A model generated the notes under the pieces. It had not been told where the DNA came from. It ran no database searches and was given only the letters and a program-made list of their open reading frames with translations. Below are positions 8,840 to 17,942 of a stretch of DNA of 64,000 nucleotides, in pieces. The DNA comes from Haloferax mucosum ATCC BAA-1512 (GTDB lineage Archaea; Halobacteriota; Halobacteria; Halobacteriales; Haloferacaceae): assembly GCF_000337815.1 (NCBI RefSeq), contig NZ_AOLN01000004.1, positions 1-64,000 on the forward strand, written 5' to 3'. The translations under genes and the position numbers were made by a program. Numbering within the stretch: position 1 is the first letter of the stretch; every line of letters starts with the position of its first letter.

Positions 8840-10008
8840 CAGTGCGTCACCTCCACGCGCTCGCGGACGTCGCCGTGTAACACCGTGCCAGCGCCGACGA
8901 CGGCTTCAGCGCCGACGCGACTGCCCGGCGTGAGTGTGACGTTCGCGCCGACTTCCGCGCGGTCGCCGACGATGCTTCCCAGACAGCGGTCCGTGTAGAG
9001 TCGCCCTTCGAGGATGACGTCCGCTTGCCCGCCCGGTGAGATGACGCCATCGCCGACGTACGCGCCGGGGCCGACGACAGAGTCGCGGAGGACGACGCCA
9101 GCACCGATGCGCGCGTCGGTCGAGAGGATCGACCGCTCGACGACGCTGTTCGCGCCGACGGTGACGTTGTTCTGCAGACACGACCCCGCGCTGACGACCG
9201 CGCCCGGTCCGATATCGCAATCCTCGCCGACGACGACCGGTTCCTCGACGAGCGCACGGTCGTGAATCCGCGCGGAGTCGGCGACGGTCGATGCGTGTCG
9301 GCGCGCGAGAAGCGACTCCGTGACGGAAAGCAGACCCCACGGGTGGGAGGGGTCGAGCCAGTTCCCGTTGACGAGGACGGACGTGACGGGACTGTCGAGG
9401 TAGTGAACCACGTCCGGCAGTCGCATCTCGCCGTCGTGGGGCGGAATGCGGCGGAGAGCGTCAAAGACCGTCGTGTCGAAGACGTAGACCCCCGCGTTGA
9501 TGAGGTAGCCGTCGCTGTCGAGCGCGTGCTCGTCGATATCCGAGATTCGGCCGTCGTTTTCGACGACGACACCGTACTCTTCGGGCGTATCGGACTGCGC
9601 GACGGCGATGGTCGCAACCGAGTCGGTCAGCGAAAAGCGTTCGAGCACTTTCGAGACGATATCGGCGTCAACGACGTTGTCGCCGTTGCAGGCGACGAAT
9701 GGACCGTGAACGTGGCCGGCGGCTTGTAAGAGGGCGTGTCCGCTCCCGAGACGGGAGTCCTGCTGGACGAAGTCGATATCCGCGTCGGGATACGTCGCAG
9801 AGAGGTGCGTCTGGATACGGTCGGCGCGGTGGCCGACGACGACGACCACACGCTCGATGCCGCACTCGAAAAGCGAGTCGAGGACGTACTCGACGACCGG
9901 GCGATTCGCAACCGGGAGCATGGGCTTCGGCTGGAACGTGGTCAGGGGCCGGAGTCGTCGGCCTTCACCGGCCGCGAGGACGACGGCCTCGGTGATGCGG
10001 TCGTTCAT
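8839..10008 (-). CDS. Sugar-1-phosphate nucleotidylyltransferase with beta-helix domain
   Basis: 389 aa from the ATG at 10008 (MNDRITEAVVLAAGEGRRLRPL); the open frame upstream of it has no family similarity. The N-terminal domain holds the NTP-binding GEGRRLRPLTTFQPKPMLPV, and from about residue 260 hexapeptide repeats (CDIGPGAVVSAGSCLQNNV and similar) form a left-handed helix. It is a paralogue of the glmU-like gene at 1868-3103, co-transcribed with and upstream of glmS. It likely makes a UDP- or dTDP-sugar feeding surface glycans; exact specificity is unknown. Confidence 0.88.
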   Translation of the reverse strand: MNDRITEAVVLAAGEGRRLRPLTTFQPKPMLPVANRPVVEYVLDSLFECGIERVVVVVGHRADRIQTHLSATYPDADIDFVQQDSRLGSGHALLQAAGHVHGPFVACNGDNVVDADIVSKVLERFSLTDSVATIAVAQSDTPEEYGVVVENDGRISDIDEHALDSDGYLINAGVYVFDTTVFDALRRIPPHDGEMRLPDVVHYLDSPVTSVLVNGNWLDPSHPWGLLSVTESLLARRHASTVADSARIHDRALVEEPVVVGEDCDIGPGAVVSAGSCLQNNVTVGANSVVERSILSTDARIGAGVVLRDSVVGPGAYVGDGVISPGGQADVILEGRLYTDRCLGSIVGDRAEVGANVTLTPGSRVGAEAVVGAGTVLHGDVRERVEVTH

Positions 10009-10284
10009 CGCCGTCCCCCCGAGGACCGGACGTGTTCGAAACGCGAACGTGAACGCGGGTGAGTCATAGGAGAGACAGGGGGAGCGATGGGGATTGTTAT
10101 ACGGCACGTTCCGGAATCCATGACCGAGTTAGGGAGACCAATGGTACCGACCCGCAATGTCTGAGGGGAGAGAAATCGGGAGTGGGGGCGGTTCGGCCGT
10201 ACCTAATTGGTAGGAAGGAAGGCGAATCAGGCCTAAAGACGCTGGGTTACGACGTAATCAGAGTTTTGACGGTCAAGATATCGA

Positions 10285-10401
10285 GACAGACGAGCAAGCG
10301 GACAGACGGACAGGTGGGCAAGCTGACAGACGAGCAAGTTAGTAATCTGATAGACGGACAGACAAGCGATAGACAGGCAGACGAACGAACAAACAGGTGA
10401 A
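10285..10401. repeat. Degenerate 4-nt periodic tract
   Basis: From 10285 to 10368 the sequence divides cleanly into 21 tetranucleotides, mostly GACA, GACG, AGCA or AAGC-like words, with no phase break; after one slip it continues to about 10401. A 14-nt word GACAGACGAGCAAG recurs at 10285 and 10325. The tract is purine-rich and poor in T. It lies in the 648-bp gap upstream of the nucleotidyltransferase-glmS operon (10009-10656); the rest of that gap is T-poor with no supported gene. Confidence 0.75.
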
Positions 10402-10656
10402 CAAAAGGGAAGCCGAAAGAGCGACGGGAAGAAAAAAGACGGAAAAGAGGACGGAGAAGGGTTACAGCGACGAATAACGAAAATCCCGGGACTGGGAAGG
10501 AGAAACCAGAGCCGAGACTGGAACTCGTGGCGACGGCGGAAAAAACGAGCGCGGCGGTGGTTCGTTCGGCCGGACCGCGAGGCGGTTCAAGACCGAGTGA
10601 ACGGAGATGCGACTTCGGCGGTATAAATTGAGGTTCGCTTCAGGGACGGGCGTGAG

Positions 10657-11298
10657 TCACACGTGGAGTTTGTCTTTGTACGACTCCATCGCGGTGATAG
10701 CCATGAGCGTCGCGGTGCTCAGGACGGCCCACCCCGCAGTGGGAACCTGTTCGAGACCCGGGATACCCAGAAGTCCGGCCGAGACAGTCGCGGCGACGCC
10801 AGCGGCGATAGCCAGATTCCGTTTCGGCGACGAAACGAAGTTCACCGACTCGTCGGCTTGCTCTTGTAGGGTCACGACGTCACCGTCTAGGTACTGGTCG
10901 AGTTGTTTTGCCGTGTCGAGAAGCGTGATGTCGCCGCGGTTCTTGTCGAAGTCAACGATACCGGATGAGTCCATCTTCGGAAGATGGCACTGGTACAGCC
11001 CGATATACACGCGCTTTCGTTGACTCGACGAGAGGGCTTTAATCTCGATGTCGTTTTCCTTGGCGGCGATGAACTCGGCCATGTCGCCGAGTTTCGCCTC
11101 GCCGTCGTTGGTCTTCAGGAATCTGAGCGCGTCGCGGCGTCGCTGGTTTTTCAAAATCTCGAAGACGACGTCCTTCGAGAGCGCCTCGGTTTCTGGTTGT
11201 TCGGAGGCTTCCTGTGCGCCACCGGTTAGTTCTGCGAGCTGTTCTTGCGGCGTTTGATCGACGGCTTCAGTGTCTGTCTGCAGTGAATCGGTAACCAT
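10657..11298 (-). CDS. DUF7344-type winged-helix regulator with two C-terminal transmembrane segments
   Basis: 213 aa from the ATG at 11298, chosen because a strong GGAGG Shine-Dalgarno lies just upstream. The N-terminal 45 residues are acidic and Gln-rich. The haloarchaeal helix-turn-helix module follows (FEILKNQRRRDALRFL ... RVYIGLYQCHLPKM). Two hydrophobic stretches close the chain (LAIAAGVAATVSAGLLGI and GWAVLSTATLMAITA), suggesting a membrane-tethered DNA-binding protein. It is paralogous to the next gene, and the targets are unknown. Confidence 0.8.
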   Translation of the reverse strand: MVTDSLQTDTEAVDQTPQEQLAELTGGAQEASEQPETEALSKDVVFEILKNQRRRDALRFLKTNDGEAKLGDMAEFIAAKENDIEIKALSSSQRKRVYIGLYQCHLPKMDSSGIVDFDKNRGDITLLDTAKQLDQYLDGDVVTLQEQADESVNFVSSPKRNLAIAAGVAATVSAGLLGIPGLEQVPTAGWAVLSTATLMAITAMESYKDKLHV

Positions 11299-11752
11299 TG
11301 TTCCTTCCTCCCCCCACATGTGGTCGCGGGTTTGCGACCTATCTGTGGCCGACCGAGGGATGACCACAGTGCGTCCGGTACAGACCACAATGTTGGATGC
11401 GCCCCACCAGGCGCGACCCAAGTCTAGAGGGTCAGCGAGATAATAGGTTAAACAGGGATATATACTTGTTTGACAATCCCACACACTGATTCGTCCGAGC
11501 GGTAGGTTGCAAATTCTGCGAGTAAATAGCCCGTAACAATCAACCCAAAAGATGAAATTCAATTCTTCCCGACAGAATTGTTGGGAGCTATAGTACGCCT
11601 CTAAAACCTGATTTCTCGCTTATTACCACACATTCAGAATGAAGTTATCAACAGAATTATTGTTTTGCTGCTAAACGAGTTGATATTTGAACATCATTAT
11701 ATGAGAATGTCTGTTGGAGATTCCCTCCGCCACTATACTGGTTCTGTAAGTG
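11299..11752. other. Intergenic region between two DUF7344-type genes
   Basis: It is GC-rich near 11310-11420 and AT-rich from 11440 to 11700. It should hold the promoter of the 10657-11298 gene, and the GGAGG ribosome site lies at about 11303-11312. Open frames here are short and AT-biased. No other feature is supported. Confidence 0.5.
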
Positions 11753-12286
11753 TCACTCAACAAGAGATTCGAACGCATCCGACGGGGCTCCGTTGCGTTC
11801 TTCGGAGAGGTACTGCGCGAGAACCAAAAGTAACAGCGCAGTGGAGACGAAGACCGCGACGAGACTCCACGAGAGAAGCGCAAATCCAGGAATACCGGCC
11901 CACACACCGAGAATTAATATCCAGCCAACGACCCCGAGGGCGGCGTAGTATCGACTCCACGGCTGGCCGGTCTCCGCTTGCATCCAGAAGAACCCGCGTT
12001 TGGCGACGTCGCCGACGAGTTCGACGGTCCGTTCTTCCTCGTCGTAGTTGACCAAGTCGGCCCCTTCGAGTTTCGGGAGGTGTGTCTGGTACAACGATAT
12101 GTAGACGCGCTGTCTCTCTTCGTCTGTCACGTCCTCGACCGCGGTTTCGTTTTCTCTTGCGGCGACCATCGCGGCGAGTTCCTTCAACGAGAGTGCTTCG
12201 CCCGCACGGTGGAGGAAATAGAGGATTTGCCTCCGCCGGGAGTTGCTGAGGATGCGGAATAACTCGTCTTTTGATAGTGTTGTCAT
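11753..12286 (-). CDS. DUF7344-type winged-helix regulator with transmembrane tail
   Basis: 177 aa. The DNA-binding part (FRILSNSRRRQILYFL ... MVAARENETAVEDVTDEERQ, RVYISLYQTHLPKLEG) is closely similar in plan to the neighbouring 213-aa protein. Two hydrophobic segments follow (YYAALGVVGWILILGVWAGI and FALLSWSLVAVFVSTALLLLVLAQYL). The two genes run in the same direction but are 450 bp apart, so they are tandem paralogues rather than one operon. The role is unknown; such proteins are abundant in haloarchaea. Confidence 0.82.
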   Translation of the reverse strand: MTTLSKDELFRILSNSRRRQILYFLHRAGEALSLKELAAMVAARENETAVEDVTDEERQRVYISLYQTHLPKLEGADLVNYDEEERTVELVGDVAKRGFFWMQAETGQPWSRYYAALGVVGWILILGVWAGIPGFALLSWSLVAVFVSTALLLLVLAQYLSEERNGAPSDAFESLVE

Positions 12287-12628
12287 CGTGGTGTGCGGAC
12301 GGCCACGCGCACGTCACGCGAGTAGACCTGCTCCGGTTACGGCGTAGTACACCACAGATGACCTTTGTTATCGTGACGTTTCCGAGAGGCTTCGGACCAA
12401 TTTCTTACGGACATTAAGCTCACGTTCATCGGATATTCGAGACACCGCGGACGGTCAGCGGCCCGAATGAATCTCGATACTGATGAGGATTACCCGTCAG
12501 CACGGCGTAGGAAACGTCTCAAATGAAAACTGCGAAAAAAAGCAAAAATCGGCAGTAAGGAAGCCAAATAACCAGTATAGAGGTGGCTAACAATACCGGA
12601 TGGCGGCGATACTTAGATTCGAGACTAC
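12287..12628. other. Intergenic region between divergent regulators
   Basis: Holds the promoters of the DUF7344-type gene (minus) and the PadR-like gene (plus). The segment 12510-12600 is A-rich. I see no gene or repeat. Confidence 0.4.
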
Positions 12629-12907
12629 ATGTTCGAATTGACTGGCTTCCAGCGCGACCTGCTGTACGTGATCGCCGGTGCCGAACGGCCATCCGGACAA
12701 GAGGTAAAAGAGATGATCAGCGCAGACGTCGGAGAGGTGAATCACGGCCGATTGTACCCGAATCTCGACGCGCTCGTCGAACAAGGATACGTCAATAAAG
12801 GTCAACACGACCGCCGAACGAACTTCTACGAGATGTCCGAGAAGGGTCGAGAGTCCATTATCGAACGCCGAGAGTGGGAGAATCAACACGTCGATTTCCT
12901 CGGCTGA
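12629..12907 (+). CDS. PadR family transcriptional regulator
   Basis: 92 aa, a minimal PadR winged helix: FELTGFQRDLLYVIAGAERPSGQEVKEMIS, then NHGRLYPNLDALVEQGYVNKG and wing RRTNFYEMSEKG. Haloarchaeal one-domain PadR proteins of this length are common. No adjacent target gene is obvious; the next 800 bp hold no gene. Confidence 0.9.
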   Translation: MFELTGFQRDLLYVIAGAERPSGQEVKEMISADVGEVNHGRLYPNLDALVEQGYVNKGQHDRRTNFYEMSEKGRESIIERREWENQHVDFLG

Positions 12908-13702
12908 ACCGAACGTAGCGGTTTCGCGCGGGAAGGAGAGAAACGTCTATTCGAGCAGACGGAGGGAGCGGGAGTGGCACGCCTGTCACGCAGTCCGAAA
13001 ACAGGCGCGGACGCAAACAGTACGGCACGCACGAGACGGACGCGAACAATAGGACACAGGCGAGAGGACGAACAGCCGCGGCACACCGCAGTCTCATTAC
13101 GTCGCGGACTGACTCAGCAGAATCACGTACACGGTACGCCGAACTCGAACCACCGCAAGATACGCACACGAGAGCAACGGCGGACGAACCGAGAGACGTC
13201 GAGACAGACGAGAAACACGAGTCGAGAGACCGAGAACGGCCGCGCGAGTAATCTGTCAGAGGAATCTCGCGTGCGACCCGGCGTGAGAACAGGATGATGC
13301 TCGACGAACCGTGGGAACGTTTCGCTTCGAGGAACCGGACATCGCCTCGGGTGGGCCGCACATCGACAGCCCGGACGGGAACCACGCGCTGGAGGCCGGT
13401 CCAAATCGACCCCAGACCGACCAGATATATCATATTTAAGTACAATCTGAACTACGAGAATATATCAGATATAATACCTTCTTCAGAGCCGTAGCTTAGT
13501 CGCGTTAATGCGGTCATAAGAATTTGCTTAATTCGACAATAATACGGCGAAGTACGCCGGTTTTAGCGTTTAATTCGACCCGCCAAAATGTATCAGAGAA
13601 TCGGACGATAAGGGACCGATTAGTATCACGGATAGATATTCACAGATTCCTACTAATGTAATTACCGCAACATTTATGGAGTTAATCTGCAACCCCTGCA
13701 AT
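12908..13702. other. Long intergenic region, T-poor then AT-rich
   Basis: From about 12925 to 13300 the plus strand is rich in A, G and C and very poor in T, with many GACG/GAGA/ACGA words and no recognisable protein on either strand; a 195-aa minus-strand frame exists only because stops are rare there. From about 13420 to 13700 the sequence turns AT-rich and probably carries the promoter of the following secreted protein. I see no tRNA or mobile element. Confidence 0.6.
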
Positions 13703-14125
13703 ATGGTAAGTGAACGGTCCACCGAGCAGGACCCCGAAAGCACGACTGACGACGCCGTCAACAGACGCAAATATCTCACTCTCTGTGGGTCAGTTGCGGG
13801 TGCAGGCGCGCTCACGAGTGTTGCCGGAGTCGGCTCGGCGACAGCACAGTCCAATGAACCAACTGCCGACGACGAGATGCACACGCTGGTCGTCGCAGGA
13901 ACCGGTTCGGTCTCTTCGTTCGAGGTGACTGTGAGCGGAGAGATTTCACCACTCCATTCGAACGGCGCACTCAGTACGACCGGAGCGGTCGGTCCGGCCG
14001 CCGAGGGAACCGTCAACGACGGCTCCCGAAGCTACAACTTCGCCGGCGACATCACGAACTTCCAATCGACCGATTCCGTGTCGGTCTACGTTGACGGCGT
14101 CAGAGTCCCCGACGACTCGTTCTGA
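13703..14125 (+). CDS. Tat-exported small secreted protein
   Basis: 140 aa from the ATG at 13703; an upstream ATG at 13676 would add nine residues rich in Cys and hydrophobics and is less likely. A twin-arginine signal NRRKYLTLCGSVAGAG with A-rich region and TAQS cleavage-like site ends near residue 50. The remainder is a short beta-rich domain (TLVVAGTGSVSSFEVTVSGEI ... SVSVYVDGVRV). I recognise the pattern from haloarchaeal secreted proteins but cannot name a function. Confidence 0.75.
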   Translation: MVSERSTEQDPESTTDDAVNRRKYLTLCGSVAGAGALTSVAGVGSATAQSNEPTADDEMHTLVVAGTGSVSSFEVTVSGEISPLHSNGALSTTGAVGPAAEGTVNDGSRSYNFAGDITNFQSTDSVSVYVDGVRVPDDSF

Positions 14126-14303
14126 AACGATAGTTCAGCGACTCATTTTCTCGCAGATACGCCGGAAGCGACGGTGTCGAGGATGCGGTCCGAATCGAAG
14201 ACGAGACTCGTAAGTAGCGTATCGAGGCGAGCGGCGAGAGGTGAGAGATACGCAGGAGGAGAGGGTAGAGAGAAGAGTGGAGACGAGCGGTCTTGTCAGC
14301 GAC

Positions 14304-14915
14304 CTACGAGCGCATGTATCCGCTCAGCCACGAACTGGTAACATCGTCGAAAACGACGGTGGAACCGCCGTGCTCCTCGGCGAAGTCATCCGCATCGGAG
14401 CTTGACGAGAACGGTATCAGGTCTTTCCCCATGCCGCCGAGCACCTCGCTATCGACGACGTACGTCATCTCCGTGGCGTCGCCGAAGGTGTCCGCGTCGG
14501 TGTGCGTCGAAATGAAGGTATCTCCGTCTTCGGTCGTGAGTTCGTACTCGACCACCGAGTAGTCGGTGACGTAGATGGCTTCTGTCTCCCAGCCCATCTG
14601 TTCGTGTTCGAAGTAGTACGGGAAGAGACCCATGCTCAGCGTGTGAAACCACGCCGGATTGTCGTGGTCGTCCGGCGACTCGTCGCGGTAGAATATCTGG
14701 CCGTTGGGTCCGGCGTGAAGCCCGATTACCATCCCTCCTTGGTCGTCTTCCTTGCCGCCGGAGAGGTCGATAGGGTCGGGCTTGGACTCCGATTCGGAAG
14801 TCGTTCCGATGCATCCCGCGAGGGCGGCGAGCGCGCCGACCGAGAGTGCTTTCGTTGCTGTGCGGCGCGTGAGCAAATCGGTAGACTCGTCGCCGGAACG
14901 GGTATCGTCGTACAT
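14304..14915 (-). CDS. NosL family Tat lipoprotein
   Basis: 203 aa from the ATG at 14915, the first start leaving a normal Tat lipoprotein signal (LLTRRTATKALSVGALAALAGC). The C-terminal part (MTYVVDSEVLGGMGKDLIPF ... EEHGGSTVVFDDV) resembles NosL, a copper chaperone for nitrous oxide reductase. No nos gene is nearby, so it may serve another copper or metal protein at the cell surface. The family call rests on the C-terminal motif and is fairly secure; the function is inference. Confidence 0.75.
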   Translation of the reverse strand: MYDDTRSGDESTDLLTRRTATKALSVGALAALAGCIGTTSESESKPDPIDLSGGKEDDQGGMVIGLHAGPNGQIFYRDESPDDHDNPAWFHTLSMGLFPYYFEHEQMGWETEAIYVTDYSVVEYELTTEDGDTFISTHTDADTFGDATEMTYVVDSEVLGGMGKDLIPFSSSSDADDFAEEHGGSTVVFDDVTSSWLSGYMRS

Positions 14916-15023
14916 CGGTTCGTTCGTGCGACTGTCGGTTGCTACCGACTTAAACCGTGAGAAGCGCCTACCGCATGCGACAACCACACTAACAACGGTT
15001 TGAGAAGAACGGTGGAGTGGCGT

Positions 15024-16349
15024 TCAAGCGACGGCGCGCGCTCCCTCAACGAGCGAGCGAACGTCCTCGAAGAGTCGGTCGGCGTCGGCCGAGTCGCGCG
15101 CTTCGGCTGTGATACGGACGAGCGGTTCGGTGCCGCTCGCCCGGACGAGGAACCACCCGTCGTCGGTATCGACGCGGATACCGTCGATGGTGTCCACCTC
15201 GTCGTAGGTGGCGTGAATGTCGCGGGCGATACGGTCCATGGCCTGGTGTTTGTGCTCGAACGAGATGCTCGTTCGCCGAGTGGTGTACTCCGACTGACCG
15301 AGCGAGGCGACCTGCTCGGAGAGCGGGCCGTCACGTGCGACGAGTGCGGCGAGTTTGAGCGCCGCGTAATGCCCGTCGGGGGCGAGCGTCTCGTCGGGCC
15401 AAATCCACGCACCCGAGGGTTCGCCGCCGAAGACGTACCCGCGTTCGGCGACGGTCTCCGCGACATACACGTCGCCGACGGGCGTGTAGGTGACGCGCCC
15501 GCCGATGCGCTCGACGACATCCTGGACGAGAAGGCTCGTGTCGATGGGGACGGCAATCGCGTCACCGGATGAGACGACATCGCGCGCGAAGAGCGCGAGG
15601 AGAGCGTCACCCGAGACGTATGCGCCGGTCTCGTCAACGGCGACGAGTCTGTCGGCGTCGCCGTCGTGTGCGAGACCGACGTCCGCATCGAGCGCGGGGA
15701 CGGTTCGTCTGAGTGCTGTGAGCGTTTCGGCGGTCGGCTCACTCTTCCGGGCAGGGAATCGGCCGTCCGGTTGGCCGTCAATCGTGTTGACCGTCGCCCC
15801 GAGTTCATAAAGCGCATCGACGGAGACGCGACCCGCTCCGTTTCCGAGGTCGAACGCGACGGAGACGTCGTCGAGAGAGTCAAACGACGAGGCGAGACAG
15901 TCGATATGACGCGCTGGCGCGTCGGGCCAGAGTCGTTCTTCGCCGAGGGTGTCCCAGTCGGCGAGCGGGATTTCGCCCCGGTTGAGTCGGTGAACGATAT
16001 CGCGGGTCTGTGACCTGTCGAAGGCGCGGCCGCTCGGCGTCCAGAGCTTCAACCCGTTGTCCGAAGCGGGGTTGTGCGAGGCGGTGATTCCGATTCCGGC
16101 GTCTGCGCCCATCCATCCAACTGCGCGGGCGACAGTCGGTGTCGAGGTGACACCGAGGCGGACGACATCTGCACCGCACTCGCGGACGCCAGCACTGACT
16201 GCATCTGCGAGCACGTCGCCGCTGAGCCGGGCATCTTGGCCCACGACGACGGTTCGGGCGTCACACCCGACCGCGCGGCCGATTCGGAGGGCAAGTTCGG
16301 CGGTCACGGTTCGGCCAACCGGACCCCGGATTCCACTCGTTCCGAACAT
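15024..16349 (-). CDS. glmM: Phosphoglucosamine mutase / phosphohexomutase
   Basis: 441 aa, a full-length alpha-D-phosphohexomutase. The phosphoserine loop TASHNPASDNG places Ser91 as the catalytic residue. The metal loop DGDADR lies near residue 235 and the phosphate-binding C-terminal loop RASGTEPLVRI near 405. It should interconvert GlcN-6-P and GlcN-1-P between GlmS and GlmU; a phosphomannomutase activity cannot be excluded. It is monocistronic and about 6 kb from glmS. Confidence 0.9.
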   Translation of the reverse strand: MFGTSGIRGPVGRTVTAELALRIGRAVGCDARTVVVGQDARLSGDVLADAVSAGVRECGADVVRLGVTSTPTVARAVGWMGADAGIGITASHNPASDNGLKLWTPSGRAFDRSQTRDIVHRLNRGEIPLADWDTLGEERLWPDAPARHIDCLASSFDSLDDVSVAFDLGNGAGRVSVDALYELGATVNTIDGQPDGRFPARKSEPTAETLTALRRTVPALDADVGLAHDGDADRLVAVDETGAYVSGDALLALFARDVVSSGDAIAVPIDTSLLVQDVVERIGGRVTYTPVGDVYVAETVAERGYVFGGEPSGAWIWPDETLAPDGHYAALKLAALVARDGPLSEQVASLGQSEYTTRRTSISFEHKHQAMDRIARDIHATYDEVDTIDGIRVDTDDGWFLVRASGTEPLVRITAEARDSADADRLFEDVRSLVEGARAVA

Positions 16350-16519
16350 ACCATGTGAAAGGCTAACAGAACGTTTTGGTATACATCGCCTACTGGTGGG
16401 AGAATTACGTCAGGCAGTTCCTACTGGATGACGGCGGTGGGGTCGGTCGATACCGCGCAGGCGGCGCTCACGGGTCAGTTCGGCATCGATGGATGAGTGT
16501 CGGCGCTACAGCACTCGCG

Positions 16520-16846
16520 TTACTGGAGGGGCTGAGCGGTGCCGACGGGGACTACTTCGAGCGAGCCGAGTGCATCAAGTGTAACCCGGTACCCGGCGTA
16601 AGAAAAAGAGAGAATTGCATCGTTCGAACAACCAAACACGGAATCGAGCGCGTCTGGATCTATCGTGTTGGCGAGCGGTGGGAGTTGCGTCGGTTGAACG
16701 TCCTCGATTGCCGCGATGCTGAGAACCACGTTAGTACTGAGTGGTTCTCGCGTGTCTCGGTCAATTCGATATGCCCCGGTCGCATCGTCGTACGTTACGC
16801 GTGAATTCTTCCAGCGTTTCGTCTGTGCCATCATGGTGCCTGACAT
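16520..16846 (-). CDS. HalOD1 output-domain protein
   Basis: A single HalOD1 domain of about 85 residues (STNVVLSIAAIEDVQPTQLPPL ... DPDALDSVF ... LSFSYAGYRVTLDALGSLEVV). I chose the ATG at 16846 because a TTTAAG TATA-like box lies about 26 bases upstream, giving a leaderless message; ATGs at 16879 and 16834/16831 are alternatives. Such stand-alone HalOD1 proteins occur in large numbers in haloarchaea, probably as signalling modules of unknown mechanism. Confidence 0.85.
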   Translation of the reverse strand: MSGTMMAQTKRWKNSRVTYDDATGAYRIDRDTREPLSTNVVLSIAAIEDVQPTQLPPLANTIDPDALDSVFGCSNDAILSFSYAGYRVTLDALGSLEVVPVGTAQPLQ

Positions 16847-16992
16847 CCTTCGTTCCGAGACGGTAGTTCTTAAATCCATGCTATTTGTGAACAGTTCGAG
16901 TTCGTGAATGTCACGGATTGCGACGGATTAGAAGTGTAGCACAAACTATACACAATCAACAATCATGAAAGACATAAGAAAGTGACATTGAC

Positions 16993-17628
16993 TCACCGAG
17001 CGCGTAATTTACGGACCGTTTCGTGGGCCTCTATGGTCGAAGTTTCACGTTTATACAACGCGGAGCCGGGTTCCAGTAGTTCGCCACCGGGGACGAGACC
17101 GCCAACATCGACCGGGCCGAAACCGATGTCGCGTATCAGGTCTGCAACCGTCGTTTTCGCCTTCGGGTCGTCTCCGGCGAGGAAGATAGCGTACCGTTCT
17201 GACTCCGGGAGTTCGGGGTGGCCAAAGTCACGCAACGTCTCCCAGTGTATCGTGTTGAATGCCTTGACGACGCTCGCCTCGGGCAGTTGCGCCGCGACGA
17301 GTTCCGACGAGGTGTCCTCGTCGAGGTCGATGACGTGGAAGTTCTCCGTGTACGGATTCATCGCATCGACGACGATTTTCTCGGCGAAACGGTCGGCGTC
17401 GGGAAGCGACTCTCGTTTCCGGAAGGGAAGCGCGAGGAAAACGAGAGAGCCGAACTGCACCGCCTGCTCCTGTGTCTTCGGCGTGAGTCGCGGCCCGAGC
17501 GTCTCAGCGAGGTCTTGCATCGACTCGGGACCACGCGCATTCGCAATTGCGACTTCGTGGCCCGCCTCGACGAACAGTTGTGCCAGCGTCCCCCCGAGCC
17601 GACCAGAACCGAGTATCCCAATTTCCAT
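16993..17628 (-). CDS. NADPH-dependent F420 reductase-like oxidoreductase
   Basis: 211 aa. The Rossmann dinucleotide motif GILGSGRLGGTLAQLF opens the chain, followed by ANARGPESMQDL and VVDAMNPYTENF, as in F420-dependent NADP reductase and its relatives. The C-terminal GFGPVDVGGLVPGGELLEPGSALY fits the same family. The ATG at 17628 directly precedes the Rossmann motif; a TTG two codons upstream is less likely. The real cofactor and substrate partner are unknown. Confidence 0.85.
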   Translation of the reverse strand: MEIGILGSGRLGGTLAQLFVEAGHEVAIANARGPESMQDLAETLGPRLTPKTQEQAVQFGSLVFLALPFRKRESLPDADRFAEKIVVDAMNPYTENFHVIDLDEDTSSELVAAQLPEASVVKAFNTIHWETLRDFGHPELPESERYAIFLAGDDPKAKTTVADLIRDIGFGPVDVGGLVPGGELLEPGSALYKRETSTIEAHETVRKLRAR

Positions 17629-17942
17629 AGACAAAGATGGATTTTTGACAAGTTGAATCTTTGCGTGCGTTCCACGGGTCGTACACGCTCTCGTACGCTG
17701 TTAGTTTTCTTCTGCCAGAATGGTATGTTTATGGTACCTTCTTCCGTCCGGTTAGGATAGTTGTTGGATATTAGACCGGAATGCGAATCGCCAAGAGTCG
17801 CCTACAACTCACTCGCCCAACCCATAACAAGTGCGACAAATATCGTAATGAACAGCATAACCACTCCAGACGCTCACGATATCGGAATCTTCAGCTTTTC
17901 AGCACAATCATAATTTAGTATACATATGGAGATACGACAGTC
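17629..17942. other. Intergenic region with possible micro-ORF
   Basis: AT-richer than its surroundings and bearing the promoter of the lipoprotein at 17943 (AATTTAGTATAC near 17910-17925). It contains an 18-codon hydrophobic frame listed separately. Nothing else is supported. Confidence 0.5.
17802..17858 (-). CDS. Putative 18-aa hydrophobic micro-protein
   Basis: A tiny frame reading MLFITIFVALVMGWASEL, preceded by GGAG five bases before the ATG. The peptide is long enough for one short membrane span. Chance occurrence is quite possible; it is listed because of the well-placed ribosome site and the otherwise empty region. Confidence 0.25.
   Translation of the reverse strand: MLFITIFVALVMGWASEL

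Noticed and set aside
10059-10400. 113-aa plus frame with TDGQ/TDEQ-like repeats
   Set aside because: The repeat is just the period-4 nucleotide tract read in frame; no ribosome site or domain.
12858-13445. 195-aa minus-strand frame in the T-poor region
   Set aside because: Open only because T-poor sequence has few stops on that strand; composition and domains are not protein-like.
13480-13520. Sequence GCCGTAGCTTAGTCGCG resembling a tRNA 5' end
   Set aside because: No matching acceptor stem or T-loop follows within 100 bases.
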